Assembly (NCBI GenBank): GCA_023388355.1
Contig: JAEWGI010000058.1
Coordinates: 1-48,801 of the forward strand
Length of the DNA: 48,801 nt
Reading direction: 5' to 3'
DNA from: Pseudomonadota bacterium
GTDB lineage: Bacteria > Pseudomonadota > Gammaproteobacteria > Xanthomonadales > Xanthomonadaceae
Position numbers and translations under genes: made by a program. The notes below the pieces were generated by a model. The model searched no databases. It saw nothing but the letters and a program-made list of their open reading frames with translations, and was not told the DNA's origin. Below, piece by piece: positions 1 through 9,312 of this stretch (positions are counted from its first letter, which is position 1; each line of letters opens with the position of its first letter).

Positions 1-804
1 GCTGTCGGCGGATGCGGCGGCCTGACGTCGGGCCTCGCGCGCAGCGGCGGCCTTGCGTTCGGCTTCGGCCTTTGCCGCGGCCGCGCGCAGCCGCGCCAGC
101 AGCCGTTCCAGGGACCTGGCGTCGCGGCCCAGCGCCTGCTCGCGCTGGTTGCGGTCGCGGTAGCGCTTCTCCAGCTGCGTCACCGCCTGCGCGCGCGCGC
201 TGCGGTCGCGTTCGAGCGCGGCGACCTGCGCGCGCTGCCCGGCGCGGGTGCGCTCGAGTTCTTCCTGGCGCGCGACGACCTCGCGTTCCAGCGCGTCCAG
301 CCCGGCCAGCTCCTCGCCCAGCGCGGCGATGCGCGCGGCGCGGTGGCGCTGCAGGTAGCGCTGGTAGGTGAGCGTGCGGCTGGCGTCGGCCACCTGGTCC
401 TGGGCCAGCAGCAGCTTCAGCGGGGCGGCCTCGCCGGCGATGTAGCTGGCGCGCAGCAGCGCGCGCAGCTCGGCGCGCTGGGCGCCCATGCTTTCGCGCA
501 GGGCGTCGCGGCTGGCGGCCAGTCCGGCCAGCGCGGCCTGCTGGCGTTCGAGTTCGGCTTCGGTCGCCTGCAGCTCGCGCGCGCTGCGCGCGACCTGCTC
601 GTCGGCGGCGCGCAGTTCGCGCGCGGCCTCGCCGCGTTGGCCTTCCAGGCGGCGGCGGTCCGCGGCAACCTCGCGCAGCTCCTTGCGCACGCCTTCGAGC
701 CGGCGCTGGGCGTCGCTCCCGACCTGCCAGGCCGATGCCGGCACCGCCGCGCAGGCGAGCAGCAGCGCCGCCCCAGCCTGCAGCGCGCGGGCCGCGCGCG
801 TCAT
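1..804 (-). CDS. envC: Murein hydrolase activator EnvC, N-terminal part (cut by window edge)
   Basis: EnvC is a periplasmic activator of the septal amidases AmiA/AmiB. The 268 codons visible start with a signal peptide ([20 protein letters not shown], then VPASA and the mature W-Q-V-G). They continue as an almost uninterrupted charged coiled coil rich in Leu, Glu, Arg and Ala, the expected N-terminal half of EnvC. The C-terminal degenerate LytM domain lies beyond base 1. The ATG overlaps the gpmI stop by four bases (ATGA), so the two are translationally coupled; gpmI-envC adjacency is conserved in many gammaproteobacteria. The identification rests on the coiled coil plus context, because the diagnostic LytM domain is not visible. 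Confidence 0.85.
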   Translation of the reverse strand, partial: MTRAARALQAGAALLLACAAVPASAWQVGSDAQRRLEGVRKELREVAADRRRLEGQRGEAARELRAADEQVARSARELQATEAELERQQAALAGLAASRDALRESMGAQRAELRALLRASYIAGEAAPLKLLLAQDQVADASRTLTYQRYLQRHRAARIAALGEELAGLDALEREVVARQEELERTRAGQRAQVAALERDRSARAQAVTQLEKRYRDRNQREQALGRDARSLERLLARLRAAAAKAEAERKAAAAREARRQAAASADS

Positions 805-2354
805 CCGTTGGCGACCAGCAGGCTCGCGCCGGTCATCTCCGCCGGCTTGTCCAGGCCGAGCAGGTCGAGGATGGTCGGGGCCAGGTCGCGCAGGGCACCG
901 CCGCCGCGCAGGCTGGCGCTGCGGCTGCCGACGTAGACCAGGTCGACGGGACCGACGGTGTGCGAAGTGTGCGGCTCGCCGGTTGCCGGGTCGCGCATCA
1001 TTTCGCAGTTGCCGTGGTCGGCGGTGACCAGCAGCTCGCCGCCCCTGGCGCGCACCGCGTCGATGATCTGGCCGACCGCGCGGTCGACCGTTTCCACCGC
1101 GGTGATCGCCGCCGACAGCACGCCGGTGTGGCCGACCATGTCGGGATTGGCGAAATTGCAGATGATCGCGTCGAAGCGCTCGTCCTCGATCGCCGCGACG
1201 AGCCTGGCGCACACTTCCGGCGCGCTCATCTCCGGCTGCAGGTCGTAGGTGGCGACCTTGGGGCTGGGCACCAGGATCCGCTCCTCGCCCGGATACGGCT
1301 CCTCGCGGCCGCCGCTCATGAAGAAGGTGACGTGGGCGTACTTCTCGGTTTCGGCGATGCGCAGCTGGGTCATGCCCTGCGCGCCCAGCACCTCGCCCAG
1401 GGTGTTGCCGAGGTTGTCGGGCGCAAACGCCACCGGCGCCGGCAGGCTGGCGTCGTACTCGGTCAGACACACGTAGCGCGACAGCGCAGGGCGGCGCAGG
1501 CCGGCGCCGAAGCCGTCGAAACCGGGGTTCACGAAGGCGGCGCTGATCTGGCGCGCGCGGTCGGCGCGGAAGTTCATGAACACGATCGCGTCGCCGTCGC
1601 GCATCGGCTGCGCGCCGGCGATCGCGACGGGGGCGACGAACTCGTCGTTCTCGCCGCGCGCATACGCCTCGCGCAGCGCCGTCAGCGCGTCGGGCGCCTC
1701 GCCCTGTGCTTCGACCACCGCGTCCCAGGCCCGGCGCACGCGCTCCCAGCGCTTGTCGCGGTCCATCGCGTAGTAGCGGCCCGAGACGCTGGCGATGCGG
1801 GCATTGCCCAGCGCGGCGCACTTGTCCTGCAGCGCACGCAGGCTTGCTTCGGCCGAACGCGGCGGGGTGTCGCGACCGTCGAGGAAGGCATGCACGGCGA
1901 CCTTCGGCACGCCGCGTTGCGCCGCCAGCTCCAGCATCGCGAACACGTGCGTCTCGTGGCTGTGCACGCCGCCGGGCGAGAGCAGGCCCATCACGTGCAG
2001 TACGCCGCCGCTGGCCAGCACCGCGTCGCAGGCGGCATTGAGTTCGGCGTTGTCGAAGAAGCTGCGATCCTCGATCGCGGCGTCGATCCGGGTCAGGTCC
2101 TGGTAGACGATGCGGCCGGCGCCGATGTTCATGTGCCCGACTTCGGAATTGCCCATCTGCCCATCCGGCAGGCCGACGAAGCGGCCTTCGGTGTGGATCA
2201 GGGTGGTCGGGTGTTCGGCCAGAAGCCGGCGCCAGTTCGGCACGTCGGCCTGGGCGATGGCGTTGTCGGCGGGATCGTCGCGGTGGCCCCAGCCATCGAG
2301 GATCAGCAGGACGACGGGGCGGGGGCGGTTGCTGCGGGGGGCGGATGCTGGCAC
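801..2354 (-). CDS. gpmI: 2,3-bisphosphoglycerate-independent phosphoglycerate mutase
   Basis: It interconverts 3- and 2-phosphoglycerate in glycolysis, in the cytoplasm, with a dinuclear Mn site. The protein has 517 residues, close to the usual 510-515. The N-terminal [10 protein letters not shown] holds the first metal ligand. The phosphorylated serine is in [14 protein letters not shown], and the late metal motif [10 protein letters not shown] is near the C-terminus. I chose the GTG at 2354 because no ATG lies between it and the conserved start of the domain. A TACAAT -10-like box lies 34 bases upstream, and a longer upstream reading gives no family-like sequence. Its stop overlaps the envC start. 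Confidence 0.93.
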   Translation of the reverse strand: MPASAPRSNRPRPVVLLILDGWGHRDDPADNAIAQADVPNWRRLLAEHPTTLIHTEGRFVGLPDGQMGNSEVGHMNIGAGRIVYQDLTRIDAAIEDRSFFDNAELNAACDAVLASGGVLHVMGLLSPGGVHSHETHVFAMLELAAQRGVPKVAVHAFLDGRDTPPRSAEASLRALQDKCAALGNARIASVSGRYYAMDRDKRWERVRRAWDAVVEAQGEAPDALTALREAYARGENDEFVAPVAIAGAQPMRDGDAIVFMNFRADRARQISAAFVNPGFDGFGAGLRRPALSRYVCLTEYDASLPAPVAFAPDNLGNTLGEVLGAQGMTQLRIAETEKYAHVTFFMSGGREEPYPGEERILVPSPKVATYDLQPEMSAPEVCARLVAAIEDERFDAIICNFANPDMVGHTGVLSAAITAVETVDRAVGQIIDAVRARGGELLVTADHGNCEMMRDPATGEPHTSHTVGPVDLVYVGSRSASLRGGGALRDLAPTILDLLGLDKPAEMTGASLLVANG

Positions 2355-2387
2355 GGACGGGAGTCCCGGTGACTTTCGACCGGTGCG

Positions 2388-2393
2388 ATTGTA
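2388..2393 (-). promoter_or_regulatory. -10-like box TACAAT for gpmI-envC
   Basis: TACAAT on the minus strand lies 33 bases before the chosen gpmI GTG. No good -35 hexamer is seen at 16-18 bases. The same TAnAAT form precedes several other genes in this window. Confidence 0.5.
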
Positions 2394-2480
2394 GCCAAGC
2401 CGGTGCAAGCTGTTGTCCAACCCACTCCAGCGGCGACCGTTGCACCGGCAACCGCGCCGCCCATCCGGGAGGATCAAGCC

Positions 2481-3155
2481 ATGAAACGCACACCGCTCGT
2501 CCTCGCGCTCGCCTGCGCCGCGCTGCTGGGGGCCGCGCCCGCGCTGGCGCAGCAGGAGATCAGCAAGGTCAACGGCAGCATCGTCGCCCAGGCCGGCAAG
2601 TCCTATGGAGACGTCGGCACGGTCAACGGCGGCATCACCGTGGAAACCGGCGCCAGGGTCGAGGACGCCGAGGCCGTGAACGGCAGCATCCGAGCCGGCA
2701 ACGACATCATCGCCAACAGCCTGTCGACGGTGAACGGCGGCATCCGCATCGGCGAACGCGCGCGCGTGTCCGGCGGCGTGGAGACGGTGAACGGCGGCAT
2801 CTTCATCGACCGCGGCGGCAGCGTCGGCGGCGACGTGTCCACGGTCAACGGCGCCATCGGCCTGGTCGACCTGGACGTCGCCGGCGGCATCTCCACCGTC
2901 AGCGGCGACGTCACCGTCGGCGTCGGCTCGCATGTGCGCGGCGGCATCACCGTCAACCGCCCGACGTCGAACTGGTTCCCGGTGCAGGTCAACAAGCGCA
3001 AGCCGCGGATCATCATCGGCCCCGACGCGGTGGTCGAGGGCGAGCTGCGGTTCGAGCGCGAGGTCGACCTGTACGTGCACGACACCGCCCGTACCGGCGC
3101 CATCACCGGCGCCACCGCCGTGTCCTACAGCAGCGCGCGCGCGCCGAAGGACTAG
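2481..3155 (+). CDS. Secreted polymer/beta-helix-type repeat protein (VNGGI repeats)
   Basis: The 224-residue protein has a clear signal peptide (residues 1-25, ending ALAQQ). It then carries about seven tandem repeats of 18-19 residues built on (T/K/A)VNG(G/S/A)I, for example [19 protein letters not shown]. Such short G/N/V turns are typical of right-handed beta-helices, as in bactofilin-like or DUF4097-like proteins. The last third ([20 protein letters not shown] onward) resembles the closing strands of that fold. The ATG at 2481 follows a good GGGAGGA ribosome site; an in-frame ATG at 2403 would put the signal peptide internally and is rejected. It is divergent from gpmI. Function is unknown; an envelope structural role is only a guess. 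Confidence 0.85.
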   Translation: MKRTPLVLALACAALLGAAPALAQQEISKVNGSIVAQAGKSYGDVGTVNGGITVETGARVEDAEAVNGSIRAGNDIIANSLSTVNGGIRIGERARVSGGVETVNGGIFIDRGGSVGGDVSTVNGAIGLVDLDVAGGISTVSGDVTVGVGSHVRGGITVNRPTSNWFPVQVNKRKPRIIIGPDAVVEGELRFEREVDLYVHDTARTGAITGATAVSYSSARAPKD

Positions 3156-3347
3156 GGTTCTTTCGAACAAGCGCTTTCCCGCCGTCGTTCCCGCTTGACC
3201 AGACATGCGTCTGTCGAAAGCCGCGGGGATGACGTCGTTGGCCTGAAACAACCCTGGCGGGCCGGTGCTGTCGCGCGCTCACGACCACGTCGCGATGCCC
3301 CCGGAGCCGGGCCGCCGCCCGCCGCAGCCCCCGCCGGGCAACCCCGC

Positions 3348-3353
3348 TAGAAT
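3348..3353 (+). promoter_or_regulatory. -10-like box TAGAAT for the M28 peptidase gene
   Basis: TAGAAT lies 27 bases before the ATG at 3381. No recognisable -35 box is seen at the expected distance, where the sequence is GC-only. Confidence 0.5.
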
Positions 3354-3380
3354 CGCCCCACTGCATCCCGGAGTTCCTCC

Positions 3381-5072
3381 ATGCGTTTGTCCCTGATCCT
3401 CCTGTGCGCCGGCAGCCTGGCGCTGGCCGCATGCGACCGCGCGCCGGCACCCGCGCCGGCCGACGGCGCCGCCGCGGTGTCCGCCGCGCCCGCCGGCGAC
3501 CACGTCTTCAAGCCGGCGATCGACGCCGACGACCTGCGCACCCTGGTCACCACCCTGGCCTCGGACGAATTCGAGGGCCGCGCCCCGGGTTCGGCCGGCG
3601 AGGAGAAGACCACCGCCTACATCAGCGCCCAGTACCAGCGCATCGGGCTGGAGCCCGGCGGCGACAACGGCAGCTGGTTCCAGACCGTGCCCATGGTCGA
3701 GACCACCGCCGATGAATCGACCGTGCTGCGCCTGGACAGCAACGGCCAGGCGCGCGAGCTGAAGTTCGGCCCGGACATGGTGATCGGCACCCGCACCGGC
3801 GAGCGCCAGGTGAGCGTGGCCGACAGCGATCTGGTGTTCGTCGGCTACGGCGTCAACGCACCCGAGCAGGACTGGAACGACTACGCCGGCCTCGACGTGA
3901 AGGGCAAGACGGTGGTGATCCTGGTCAACGATCCGGGCTTCCACGCCGAGGACGACTCGCTGTTCGACGGCAACCGCATGACCTACTACGGCCGCTGGAC
4001 CTACAAGTTCGAGGAAGCCGCCCGCCAGGGCGCCGCCGCGGCGCTGATCGTCCACGACACCGAAGGCGCGTCCTACGGCTGGGACGTGGTTCGCAACTCC
4101 TGGTCCGGCCCGCAGTTCGACCTGCGCGCCGAGGACGATCCGGAGCCGCGCCTGCCGGCGCAGGGCTGGATCACCGGCGAGGTGGCGCAGCAGCTGTTCG
4201 CCGAGTCGGGGCTGGACCTCGAGGAACAGTACGCCGCCGCCAACCGGCGCGGCTTCCAGGCGGTGCCGCTCAAGGCGAAGGTCTCGTTCGACCTGGCCAG
4301 CACCGTCACCGAAAAATCCTCGCAGAACGTGATCGGCTACATCCCCGGCAGCGAAGCGCCGGAGGAGACGGTGATCTACCTCGCCCACTGGGACCACCTG
4401 GGCAAGCACGAAGGCGAGGGCGACACGATCTACAACGGCGCGGTCGACAACGCCACCGGCGTGGCCGGCATCATCGAGATCGCCGAGCGGTTCAAGGCCG
4501 CGCCGCCGAAGCGTTCGGTGGTGTTCCTGGCGGTGACGCTCGAGGAGTCGGGGCTGCTGGGCTCGAAGTACTACGTCGCCCAGCCGGCGTTCCCGCTGGA
4601 GAAGACGGTGGGCGTGGTCAACCTCGACGCGATGAGCGTGGGCGGACGGTCGCGCGACGTGGTCGTCACCGGCAAGGGCAACTCCGAGCTCGAGGACATC
4701 CTGCAGGCGCTGGCCGTGGCCCAGGAGCGCAGCCTGGTGGAGGAGGGCAATCCCGCCGGCGGCTACTACTTCCGCTCCGACCACTTCAACTTCGCCAAGG
4801 CCGGCGTGCCGGCGCTGTACGCCAAGGGCGGCAGCGACCTGGTCGAAGGCGGCACCGCCGCCGGCAAGGACGCCAGCGACGACTACGCGAGCCGCTACCA
4901 CCAGCCCGGCGACGAGATCCACGAGGGCTGGCGCTGGGACGGCATGGTCGAGGACCTGGAGCTGCTGTACGGCGTCGGCCAGTCGCTGGCCGATGGCGGC
5001 AAGTGGCCGAACTGGTACGAAGGCAACCCGTTCAAGGCCGCGCGCGATGCGCAGCGGGCCGCTGTGGAGTAA
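3381..5072 (+). CDS. M28-family zinc metallopeptidase lipoprotein (with PA-type insert)
   Basis: It is predicted to be an exported aminopeptidase or carboxypeptidase-like enzyme of family M28, 563 residues long. It starts with a lipoprotein signal (LALAAC, Cys18). All five zinc-binding or catalytic positions of the family are visible: His336 (AHWDHLG), Asp356 (GAVDNATG), Glu388/389 (TLEESGLLG), Asp416 (NLDAMSVGG) and His468 (SDHFNFAKAG). Between about residues 130 and 290 is an insert with VFVGYGVNAPEQDWNDY and KGKTVVILVNDPG, typical of a protease-associated (PA) domain. A convincing hairpin terminator follows. The exact substrate cannot be told from sequence. Confidence 0.92.
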   Translation: MRLSLILLCAGSLALAACDRAPAPAPADGAAAVSAAPAGDHVFKPAIDADDLRTLVTTLASDEFEGRAPGSAGEEKTTAYISAQYQRIGLEPGGDNGSWFQTVPMVETTADESTVLRLDSNGQARELKFGPDMVIGTRTGERQVSVADSDLVFVGYGVNAPEQDWNDYAGLDVKGKTVVILVNDPGFHAEDDSLFDGNRMTYYGRWTYKFEEAARQGAAAALIVHDTEGASYGWDVVRNSWSGPQFDLRAEDDPEPRLPAQGWITGEVAQQLFAESGLDLEEQYAAANRRGFQAVPLKAKVSFDLASTVTEKSSQNVIGYIPGSEAPEETVIYLAHWDHLGKHEGEGDTIYNGAVDNATGVAGIIEIAERFKAAPPKRSVVFLAVTLEESGLLGSKYYVAQPAFPLEKTVGVVNLDAMSVGGRSRDVVVTGKGNSELEDILQALAVAQERSLVEEGNPAGGYYFRSDHFNFAKAGVPALYAKGGSDLVEGGTAAGKDASDDYASRYHQPGDEIHEGWRWDGMVEDLELLYGVGQSLADGGKWPNWYEGNPFKAARDAQRAAVE

Positions 5073-5106
5073 CGCCCGCGGCGCTTTGGACGAGTGTCAT
5101 CCGGGG

Positions 5107-5134
5107 ACGGCGCCGCAGGGCGCCGTTCCTGTTT
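5107..5134 (+). terminator. Rho-independent terminator after the M28 gene
   Basis: A perfect 8-bp stem ACGGCGCC / GGCGCCGT (5107-5114, 5119-5126) with loop GCAG is followed by TTCCTGTTT. It lies 35 bases after the M28 stop. Confidence 0.7.
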
Positions 5135-5149
5135 GTGTCGCTGCGGTGG

Positions 5150-5216
5150 CCCCCACCCCAACCCTCCCCCGTGAACGGGGGAGGGAGCCAGAAACGGGGG
5201 AGGGCTGGGGTGGGGG
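5150..5216 (+). repeat. GC-rich palindromic intergenic repeat (minimal module)
   Basis: Nested inverted repeats are seen. The outer arms are CCCCCACCCCA (5150-5160) and TGGGGTGGGGG (5206-5216). The inner palindrome is CCCTCCCCCGT-GA-ACGGGGGAGGG. The same C/G-tract module recurs inside the larger repeats near 18780-19040, 27100-27340, 30545-30690 and 42290-42320. Confidence 0.8.
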
Positions 5217-5318
5217 CAACGCGGCAGCGGGATGTTTCCGCGCGCCGTCTGTCCAACCAAACCCCAACCCCCAACCTGCTCTACTGTCCCCACCACCCAC
5301 CCACCCCCCGAGCCCCCC

Positions 5319-5717
5319 ATGACCCTCGCCACCGCCTACTGGTGCGTCCTGATCGCCGCCTTCCTGCCCTATGTGTGGATCGGCTTCGCCAAGATGGGCG
5401 CGCCGAAATACAACAACCGCAATCCACGCGCCTGGCTGGCCAAGCAGGACGGCAACTACAAAGTGCAGCGGGCGAACGCCGCCCACCTCAACGCGTTCGA
5501 GGCCTTCGCCCCGTTCGCCGCCGGCGTGATGATGGCGCAGCTGGCCGGCGTCGAACCCGCCACCATCGCGCTGCTCGCCCTCGTCTTCGTGGCGCTGCGC
5601 GTGCTGCACGGCGTGCTCTACCTGGCCGACGTGGCCACGGCCCGCAGCCTGGTCTGGCTGGGCGGCTACGGCTGCGTGCTGTCGCTGCTGGCATTGGCGG
5701 CGATCCGGGTGGCGTGA
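5319..5717 (+). CDS. MAPEG-family membrane protein
   Basis: The protein has 132 residues and about four hydrophobic helices, starting TLATAYWCVLIAAFLPYVWI. The motif block KYNNRNPRAWLAK...VQRANAAHLNAFEAFAPFAAG matches the MAPEG (membrane-associated, eicosanoid/glutathione metabolism) family. In that family the R-x-x-x-A-x-x-N-x-x-E stretch (RANAAHLNAFE) contacts glutathione. The length is typical of bacterial members. It stands alone between the M28 gene and an oppositely oriented MgtC-like gene, so no operon partner hints at a substrate. The specific activity is unknown. Confidence 0.88.
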   Translation: MTLATAYWCVLIAAFLPYVWIGFAKMGAPKYNNRNPRAWLAKQDGNYKVQRANAAHLNAFEAFAPFAAGVMMAQLAGVEPATIALLALVFVALRVLHGVLYLADVATARSLVWLGGYGCVLSLLALAAIRVA

Positions 5718-5736
5718 GGCCACACGGCCCGCCGTC

Positions 5737-6234
5737 TCATCCGCCCGAATCCGGCGGCGACGGCGCCAGCGCCTGGCGCCGCTCCCACCACGACAGCGCG
5801 ACAAGCACGAACAGCGCCAGCGCGGTCGCCGCGACCGCGACCAGGTAGTAGTCCAGCCCTGCGGCAACGCCGATCACCGCCACCGTCAGCAGGGACGCGG
5901 CCGTGGTGATGCCGGCAATGGTTTCGCCGCCGCGCCGGCTCTCGCCGAAGATGGTGCCGGCGCCGATGAAGGCCACGCCGCCGATCACCGCTTCCACCAG
6001 GCGCAGCGGGTCGACCCGCAGCACGCCGTCGCCCGACCCTGCGCCCAGGTGCAGGTCCACGGTCAGCGTCCCCATCGCCACCAGCAGCGCCGAGGCGCCG
6101 GCAACCAGCATGTGGGTGCGAAAGCCCGCCGGCCGCCGCTTGAGCTCGCGCTCGTAGCCGATCAGCCCGCCCAGCACCATGGCCACCGCCATGCTGCCGA
6201 CCACGTCGAGTTGCGCCGCCAGTCCAGGTTCCAT
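5737..6234 (-). CDS. MgtC/SapB-family inner-membrane protein
   Basis: The protein has 165 residues and several hydrophobic segments. The family signature is near the N-terminus (LGGLIGYERELKRRPAGFRT), followed by HMLVAGASALLVAMG and GGVAFIGAGTIF. The MgtC/SapB family includes proteins linked to magnesium homeostasis and F-type ATPase modulation, but the short four- to five-helix form here is a common housekeeping type of unknown role. Its start is only 27 bases downstream of the tyrS stop on the same strand, so co-transcription with tyrS is likely. Confidence 0.88.
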   Translation of the reverse strand: MEPGLAAQLDVVGSMAVAMVLGGLIGYERELKRRPAGFRTHMLVAGASALLVAMGTLTVDLHLGAGSGDGVLRVDPLRLVEAVIGGVAFIGAGTIFGESRRGGETIAGITTAASLLTVAVIGVAAGLDYYLVAVAATALALFVLVALSWWERRQALAPSPPDSGG

Positions 6235-6261
6235 GCGGCAAGCCTTGCCTGCCGCGCGTCG

Positions 6262-7479
6262 TCAGCCGGTGACGAGCCGCACCCGGGCGAAATTGCGCTT
6301 GCCCACCTGCAGCACGCCCTCGAATCCGGGCGCGAACGACAGCCCCGGGTCCTCGACCACCGCGCCATCCACCTTCACCGCCCGCTCCTTCAGCTTGCGG
6401 TTGGCTTCCGAGTTGCTCGGGGTGATCCCGGCGGCGGTGAGCAGGGCGGCGATGCGCAGTCCCTCGGCCGGCACCGCCACGTCCTGCAGCGGCAGCAGCG
6501 TGGTGTCGCCCTGGCCGGTGACCGCGGCGTGCCAGCCGGCGATCGCGGTTTCGGCCGCGGCCGCGTCGTGGAAGCGCGTGGCCAGCTCGCGCGCCAGGCG
6601 CAGCTTGATGTCGCGCGGATTGAGCCCGGCCGCGACCTCGGCCTGCAGCGCCCTGGCTTCGTCGATCGGGATGTCGAAGCTCAGCAGCTCGATCCACTTC
6701 CACATCAGCGCGTCGCCGATCTTCATGGTCTTGTTGACGATGTCGATCGCCGGCTCGGCGATGCCGATGTAGTTGCCGAGCGACTTGCTCATCTTGTTCA
6801 CGCCGTCCAGGCCCTCGAGCAGCGGCATGGTCAGCACGATCTGCGGCGCCTGGCCGTGGCTTTCCTGCAGGCCGCGGCCCATCAGCAGGTTGAACTTCTG
6901 GTCGGTGCCGCCCAGCTCGACGTCGGCCTCCAGCGCCACCGAGTCGTAGCCCTGCACCAGTGGATACAGGAATTCGTGGATCGCGATCGACTGCTGGGCC
7001 GCGTAGCGCCTGGCGAAGTCGTCGCGCTCGAGCATCCGCGCCACCGTGTGCTGGCCGGCCAGCCGGATCATGTCGGCGGCCGACATCCGCCCGAACCACT
7101 CGCTGTTGAAGCGCACCTCGGTGCGCTCGCGGTCGAGCACCTTGAACACCTGGGTCTCGTAGGTGCGCGCGTTGGCCAGCACGTCCTCGCGGGTGAGCGG
7201 CTTGCGGGTGGCGCTCTTGCCGCTGGGGTCGCCGATCATCCCGGTGAAGTCGCCGATCAGGAAGATCACCCGGTGGCCCAGGTCCTGGAACTGGCGCATC
7301 TTGTTGAGCAGCACCGTATGGCCCAGGTGCAGGTCCGGTGCGGTCGGGTCGAAGCCGGCCTTGACCCGCAGCGGGCGGCCAAGCCGGAGGCGTGCTTCGA
7401 GCTCCTCACGCTTGAGGATCTCGTCGGCGCCGCGGGCGATCAGGTCGAGGGCGGCGGAGGCGGCGGCGGGCTGGCTCAT
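6262..7479 (-). CDS. tyrS: Tyrosine--tRNA ligase
   Basis: It charges tRNA-Tyr in the cytoplasm. The 405 residues fit the shorter TyrRS class common in Xanthomonadaceae. The HIGH-like motif is HLGH (51-54) in [11 protein letters not shown], the signature [11 protein letters not shown] sits near residue 235, and the C-terminal 65 residues form an S4 RNA-binding domain ([14 protein letters not shown]). The ATG at 7479 was chosen because the extra upstream codons to 7587 overlap a good promoter. An MgtC-like gene follows closely. It is divergent from the M23 peptidase gene. Confidence 0.95.
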   Translation of the reverse strand: MSQPAAASAALDLIARGADEILKREELEARLRLGRPLRVKAGFDPTAPDLHLGHTVLLNKMRQFQDLGHRVIFLIGDFTGMIGDPSGKSATRKPLTREDVLANARTYETQVFKVLDRERTEVRFNSEWFGRMSAADMIRLAGQHTVARMLERDDFARRYAAQQSIAIHEFLYPLVQGYDSVALEADVELGGTDQKFNLLMGRGLQESHGQAPQIVLTMPLLEGLDGVNKMSKSLGNYIGIAEPAIDIVNKTMKIGDALMWKWIELLSFDIPIDEARALQAEVAAGLNPRDIKLRLARELATRFHDAAAAETAIAGWHAAVTGQGDTTLLPLQDVAVPAEGLRIAALLTAAGITPSNSEANRKLKERAVKVDGAVVEDPGLSFAPGFEGVLQVGKRNFARVRLVTG

Positions 7480-7524
7480 CGGAGGGTCGGGATCCCGGCT
7501 GCCGGCGTCGGGGATGTGATGCCG

Positions 7525-7553
7525 GTCATAAGATGTCGTAAAGGTTGCGTTAA
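7525..7553 (-). promoter_or_regulatory. Sigma-70-type promoter for tyrS
   Basis: On the minus strand TTAACG (7553-7548) and TATGAC (7530-7525) are separated by exactly 17 bases. This predicts a leader of about 40 bases before the tyrS ATG. No T-box or other riboswitch-like structure fits in so short a leader. Confidence 0.55.
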
Positions 7554-7591
7554 CAGGTGTGACCGTGCAAAACCCTTTGGCCAACAAGGGT

Positions 7592-7620
7592 TTGACGCTC
7601 CCATTTCATGTGCTTATGGT
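7592..7620 (+). promoter_or_regulatory. Sigma-70-type promoter for the M23 peptidase gene
   Basis: TTGACG (7592-7597), a 17-base spacer and TATGGT (7615-7620) form the best -35/-10 pair in the core part of this window, 44 bases before the ATG at 7665. It lies back to back with the tyrS promoter. Confidence 0.65.
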
Positions 7621-7664
7621 ACCGCGCTGACGCGTTCGTCACGCCATTCTCCGGATCCACCGCC

Positions 7665-9140
7665 ATGACGCAGCCGCACGACACGTCACCGGATGACGCC
7701 CAGCACCAGGCCGTCCGGGAACAGAACCTGCGCGCAGCTGCAGAGAATACGGCCAACGAACAGCACTACGCCGATCCCCGCGACGCGGGGGCGCAGTTCC
7801 CCTTCAACGGCCGCTGGACCCGGCGCGACTGGGCCCACGCCAGCCTGTTCGCCACGCTCGGTGCGCTGGTCATCGGCCTGGTGCCGGGCTTCTCCAACGC
7901 CATGCGGGTGGTCGACCACGCGCCGGCGCTGACCACCATGGCCCTGCCGCTGCCGCCGCTGCCCAAGGTCGCGCGCGCCGAGCCGCAGCGCAGCTGGGAC
8001 ATGGTCGAGGTCGAGGCCGGCCAGACCCTGGGCGGGATCTTCGAATCGCGCGGGATTCCCGGCGCCGTCCTGCGCCGCCTGCTGGACGCCACCGCCGACG
8101 GCAAGATGCTGACCAGGCTGCGCCCGGGCGTCGAGCTGGGCTTCGAACAGGCGCCCGACGGCCGCCTGCTCGCCTTCCGCTACGACCGCAACGACACCCA
8201 GCGCATCGAACTGTCGCTGGCCGGCGACGAGGTCGCCGAACACGTGATCGAGCGCCCGGTCGAGATCCGGACCGCGGTGGTCAGCGGCAAGGTCGGCCGC
8301 TCGCTGTTCCATTCGGCGCGCAAGCTGGGCCTGAGCCCCGCGGTGATCAACACCCTCACCGACGAGGTGTTCCGCTACGACATCGACTTCGACCGCGACG
8401 TCGCCGCCAGCGACCGCTTCTCGGTGGTGGTCGAGCAGACCTGGCGCGAAGGCGAGCTGATCCGCTCCGGCCCGGTCACCGCGGCCGTGTTCACCGCCAA
8501 GGGCAAGCCCTTCACCGCGGTGCGCTTCGAGCGCGACGGCAAGGCCGAGTACTTCAACGCCGAAGGGCGGCCGCTGAAGAAGAGCTTCATCCGCAGCCCG
8601 ATCCAGTACGCGCGCCTGAGCTCGCGCTTCGGTTCGCGGCGCCATCCGGTGCTGGGCACCCGGCGCATGCACAAGGGCGTGGACTACGCCGCGCGCACGG
8701 GCACCCCGATCATGGCCGCAGGTGATGCGCGCGTCGTCTCCGCCGGCTGGCATGGCGGCTACGGCAACACCGTCGTGCTCGACCACGGCAAGGGCCACAC
8801 CACCCTGTACGCGCACATGTCGCGCACCGCCAGGCTCAAGCGCGGCGAGCGCGTTTCGCAGGGCGAGGTGATCGGCTACGTCGGCTCCACCGGCCTGTCC
8901 ACCGGCCCGCACCTGCACTACGAATTCCGCGTCAACGGCGTGCACCGCAACCCGCTGCAGCACACCATGCCGCCGCCCGAGCCGCTGGCCGAGACCGCGA
9001 TGGCGCAGTTCCGCGCCCAGACCGCGCCGGCGCTGGAGCGCATCCGCGAGGTCGAGGAAATCATCTACGCCACCGTGCCCGCGGCGTCCGAAGAGAACCG
9101 CGTCGCCGCCACTGCGAAGCCGGCCGGCAAGAAGGGTTGA
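7665..9140 (+). CDS. M23/LytM-family murein endopeptidase, MepM-like
   Basis: The 491-residue protein has an N-terminal cytoplasmic tail, one membrane anchor (about 57-75, HASLFATLGALVIGLVPGF), a LysM/OapA-like segment (VEVEAGQTLGGIFESRGIP) and a C-terminal LytM domain. Zinc ligands are visible at His336 and Asp340 (HKGVDY) and in the HLHYE motif (His416, His418), so it looks catalytically active. The layout matches E. coli MepM, a DD-endopeptidase that opens crosslinks for wall growth. The ATG at 7665 avoids an in-frame upstream ATG at 7608 that lies inside the promoter. It is followed by anmK. Confidence 0.93.
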   Translation: MTQPHDTSPDDAQHQAVREQNLRAAAENTANEQHYADPRDAGAQFPFNGRWTRRDWAHASLFATLGALVIGLVPGFSNAMRVVDHAPALTTMALPLPPLPKVARAEPQRSWDMVEVEAGQTLGGIFESRGIPGAVLRRLLDATADGKMLTRLRPGVELGFEQAPDGRLLAFRYDRNDTQRIELSLAGDEVAEHVIERPVEIRTAVVSGKVGRSLFHSARKLGLSPAVINTLTDEVFRYDIDFDRDVAASDRFSVVVEQTWREGELIRSGPVTAAVFTAKGKPFTAVRFERDGKAEYFNAEGRPLKKSFIRSPIQYARLSSRFGSRRHPVLGTRRMHKGVDYAARTGTPIMAAGDARVVSAGWHGGYGNTVVLDHGKGHTTLYAHMSRTARLKRGERVSQGEVIGYVGSTGLSTGPHLHYEFRVNGVHRNPLQHTMPPPEPLAETAMAQFRAQTAPALERIREVEEIIYATVPAASEENRVAATAKPAGKKG

Positions 9141-9148
9141 CCCGCGCA

Positions 9149-9175
9149 GCCCGGACGGGCGAAGCGCATCCGGGC
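9149..9175 (+). terminator. Possible weak terminator hairpin
   Basis: An inverted repeat GCCCGGA...TCCGGGC with a 13-base loop lies nine bases after the M23 stop. No T-tract follows, so its role as a terminator is uncertain. Confidence 0.3.
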
Positions 9176-9300
9176 CGCGACCGCCGCGTGGATCGCGCAC
9201 GCGGGGCGCGCAAGCGGCAAACTCCCGCGCCGGCTCCCGCGGGCACGCCAGGTCGGGACCGATCCCGCGCCGCCCGTCCCGGACGCCTCCCCCGCGCCCG

Positions 9301-9306
9301 TAGAAT
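9301..9306 (+). promoter_or_regulatory. -10-like box TAGAAT placed for a leaderless anmK transcript
   Basis: TAGAAT ends six bases before the anmK ATG, so a start at the normal distance would fall on the ATG itself. No ribosome site is visible in those six bases (CGCGCC). No -35 box is recognisable. Confidence 0.5.
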
Positions 9307-9312
9307 CGCGCC

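Noticed and set aside
2403..2480. Upstream ATG extending the VNGGI-repeat protein
   Set aside because: It would place a clear signal peptide 26 residues inside the protein, while the ATG at 2481 has a strong ribosome site.
7480..7664. Possible T-box or other riboswitch before tyrS
   Set aside because: The predicted leader is only about 40 bases and shows no conserved T-box motif; this group normally lacks T-boxes at tyrS.
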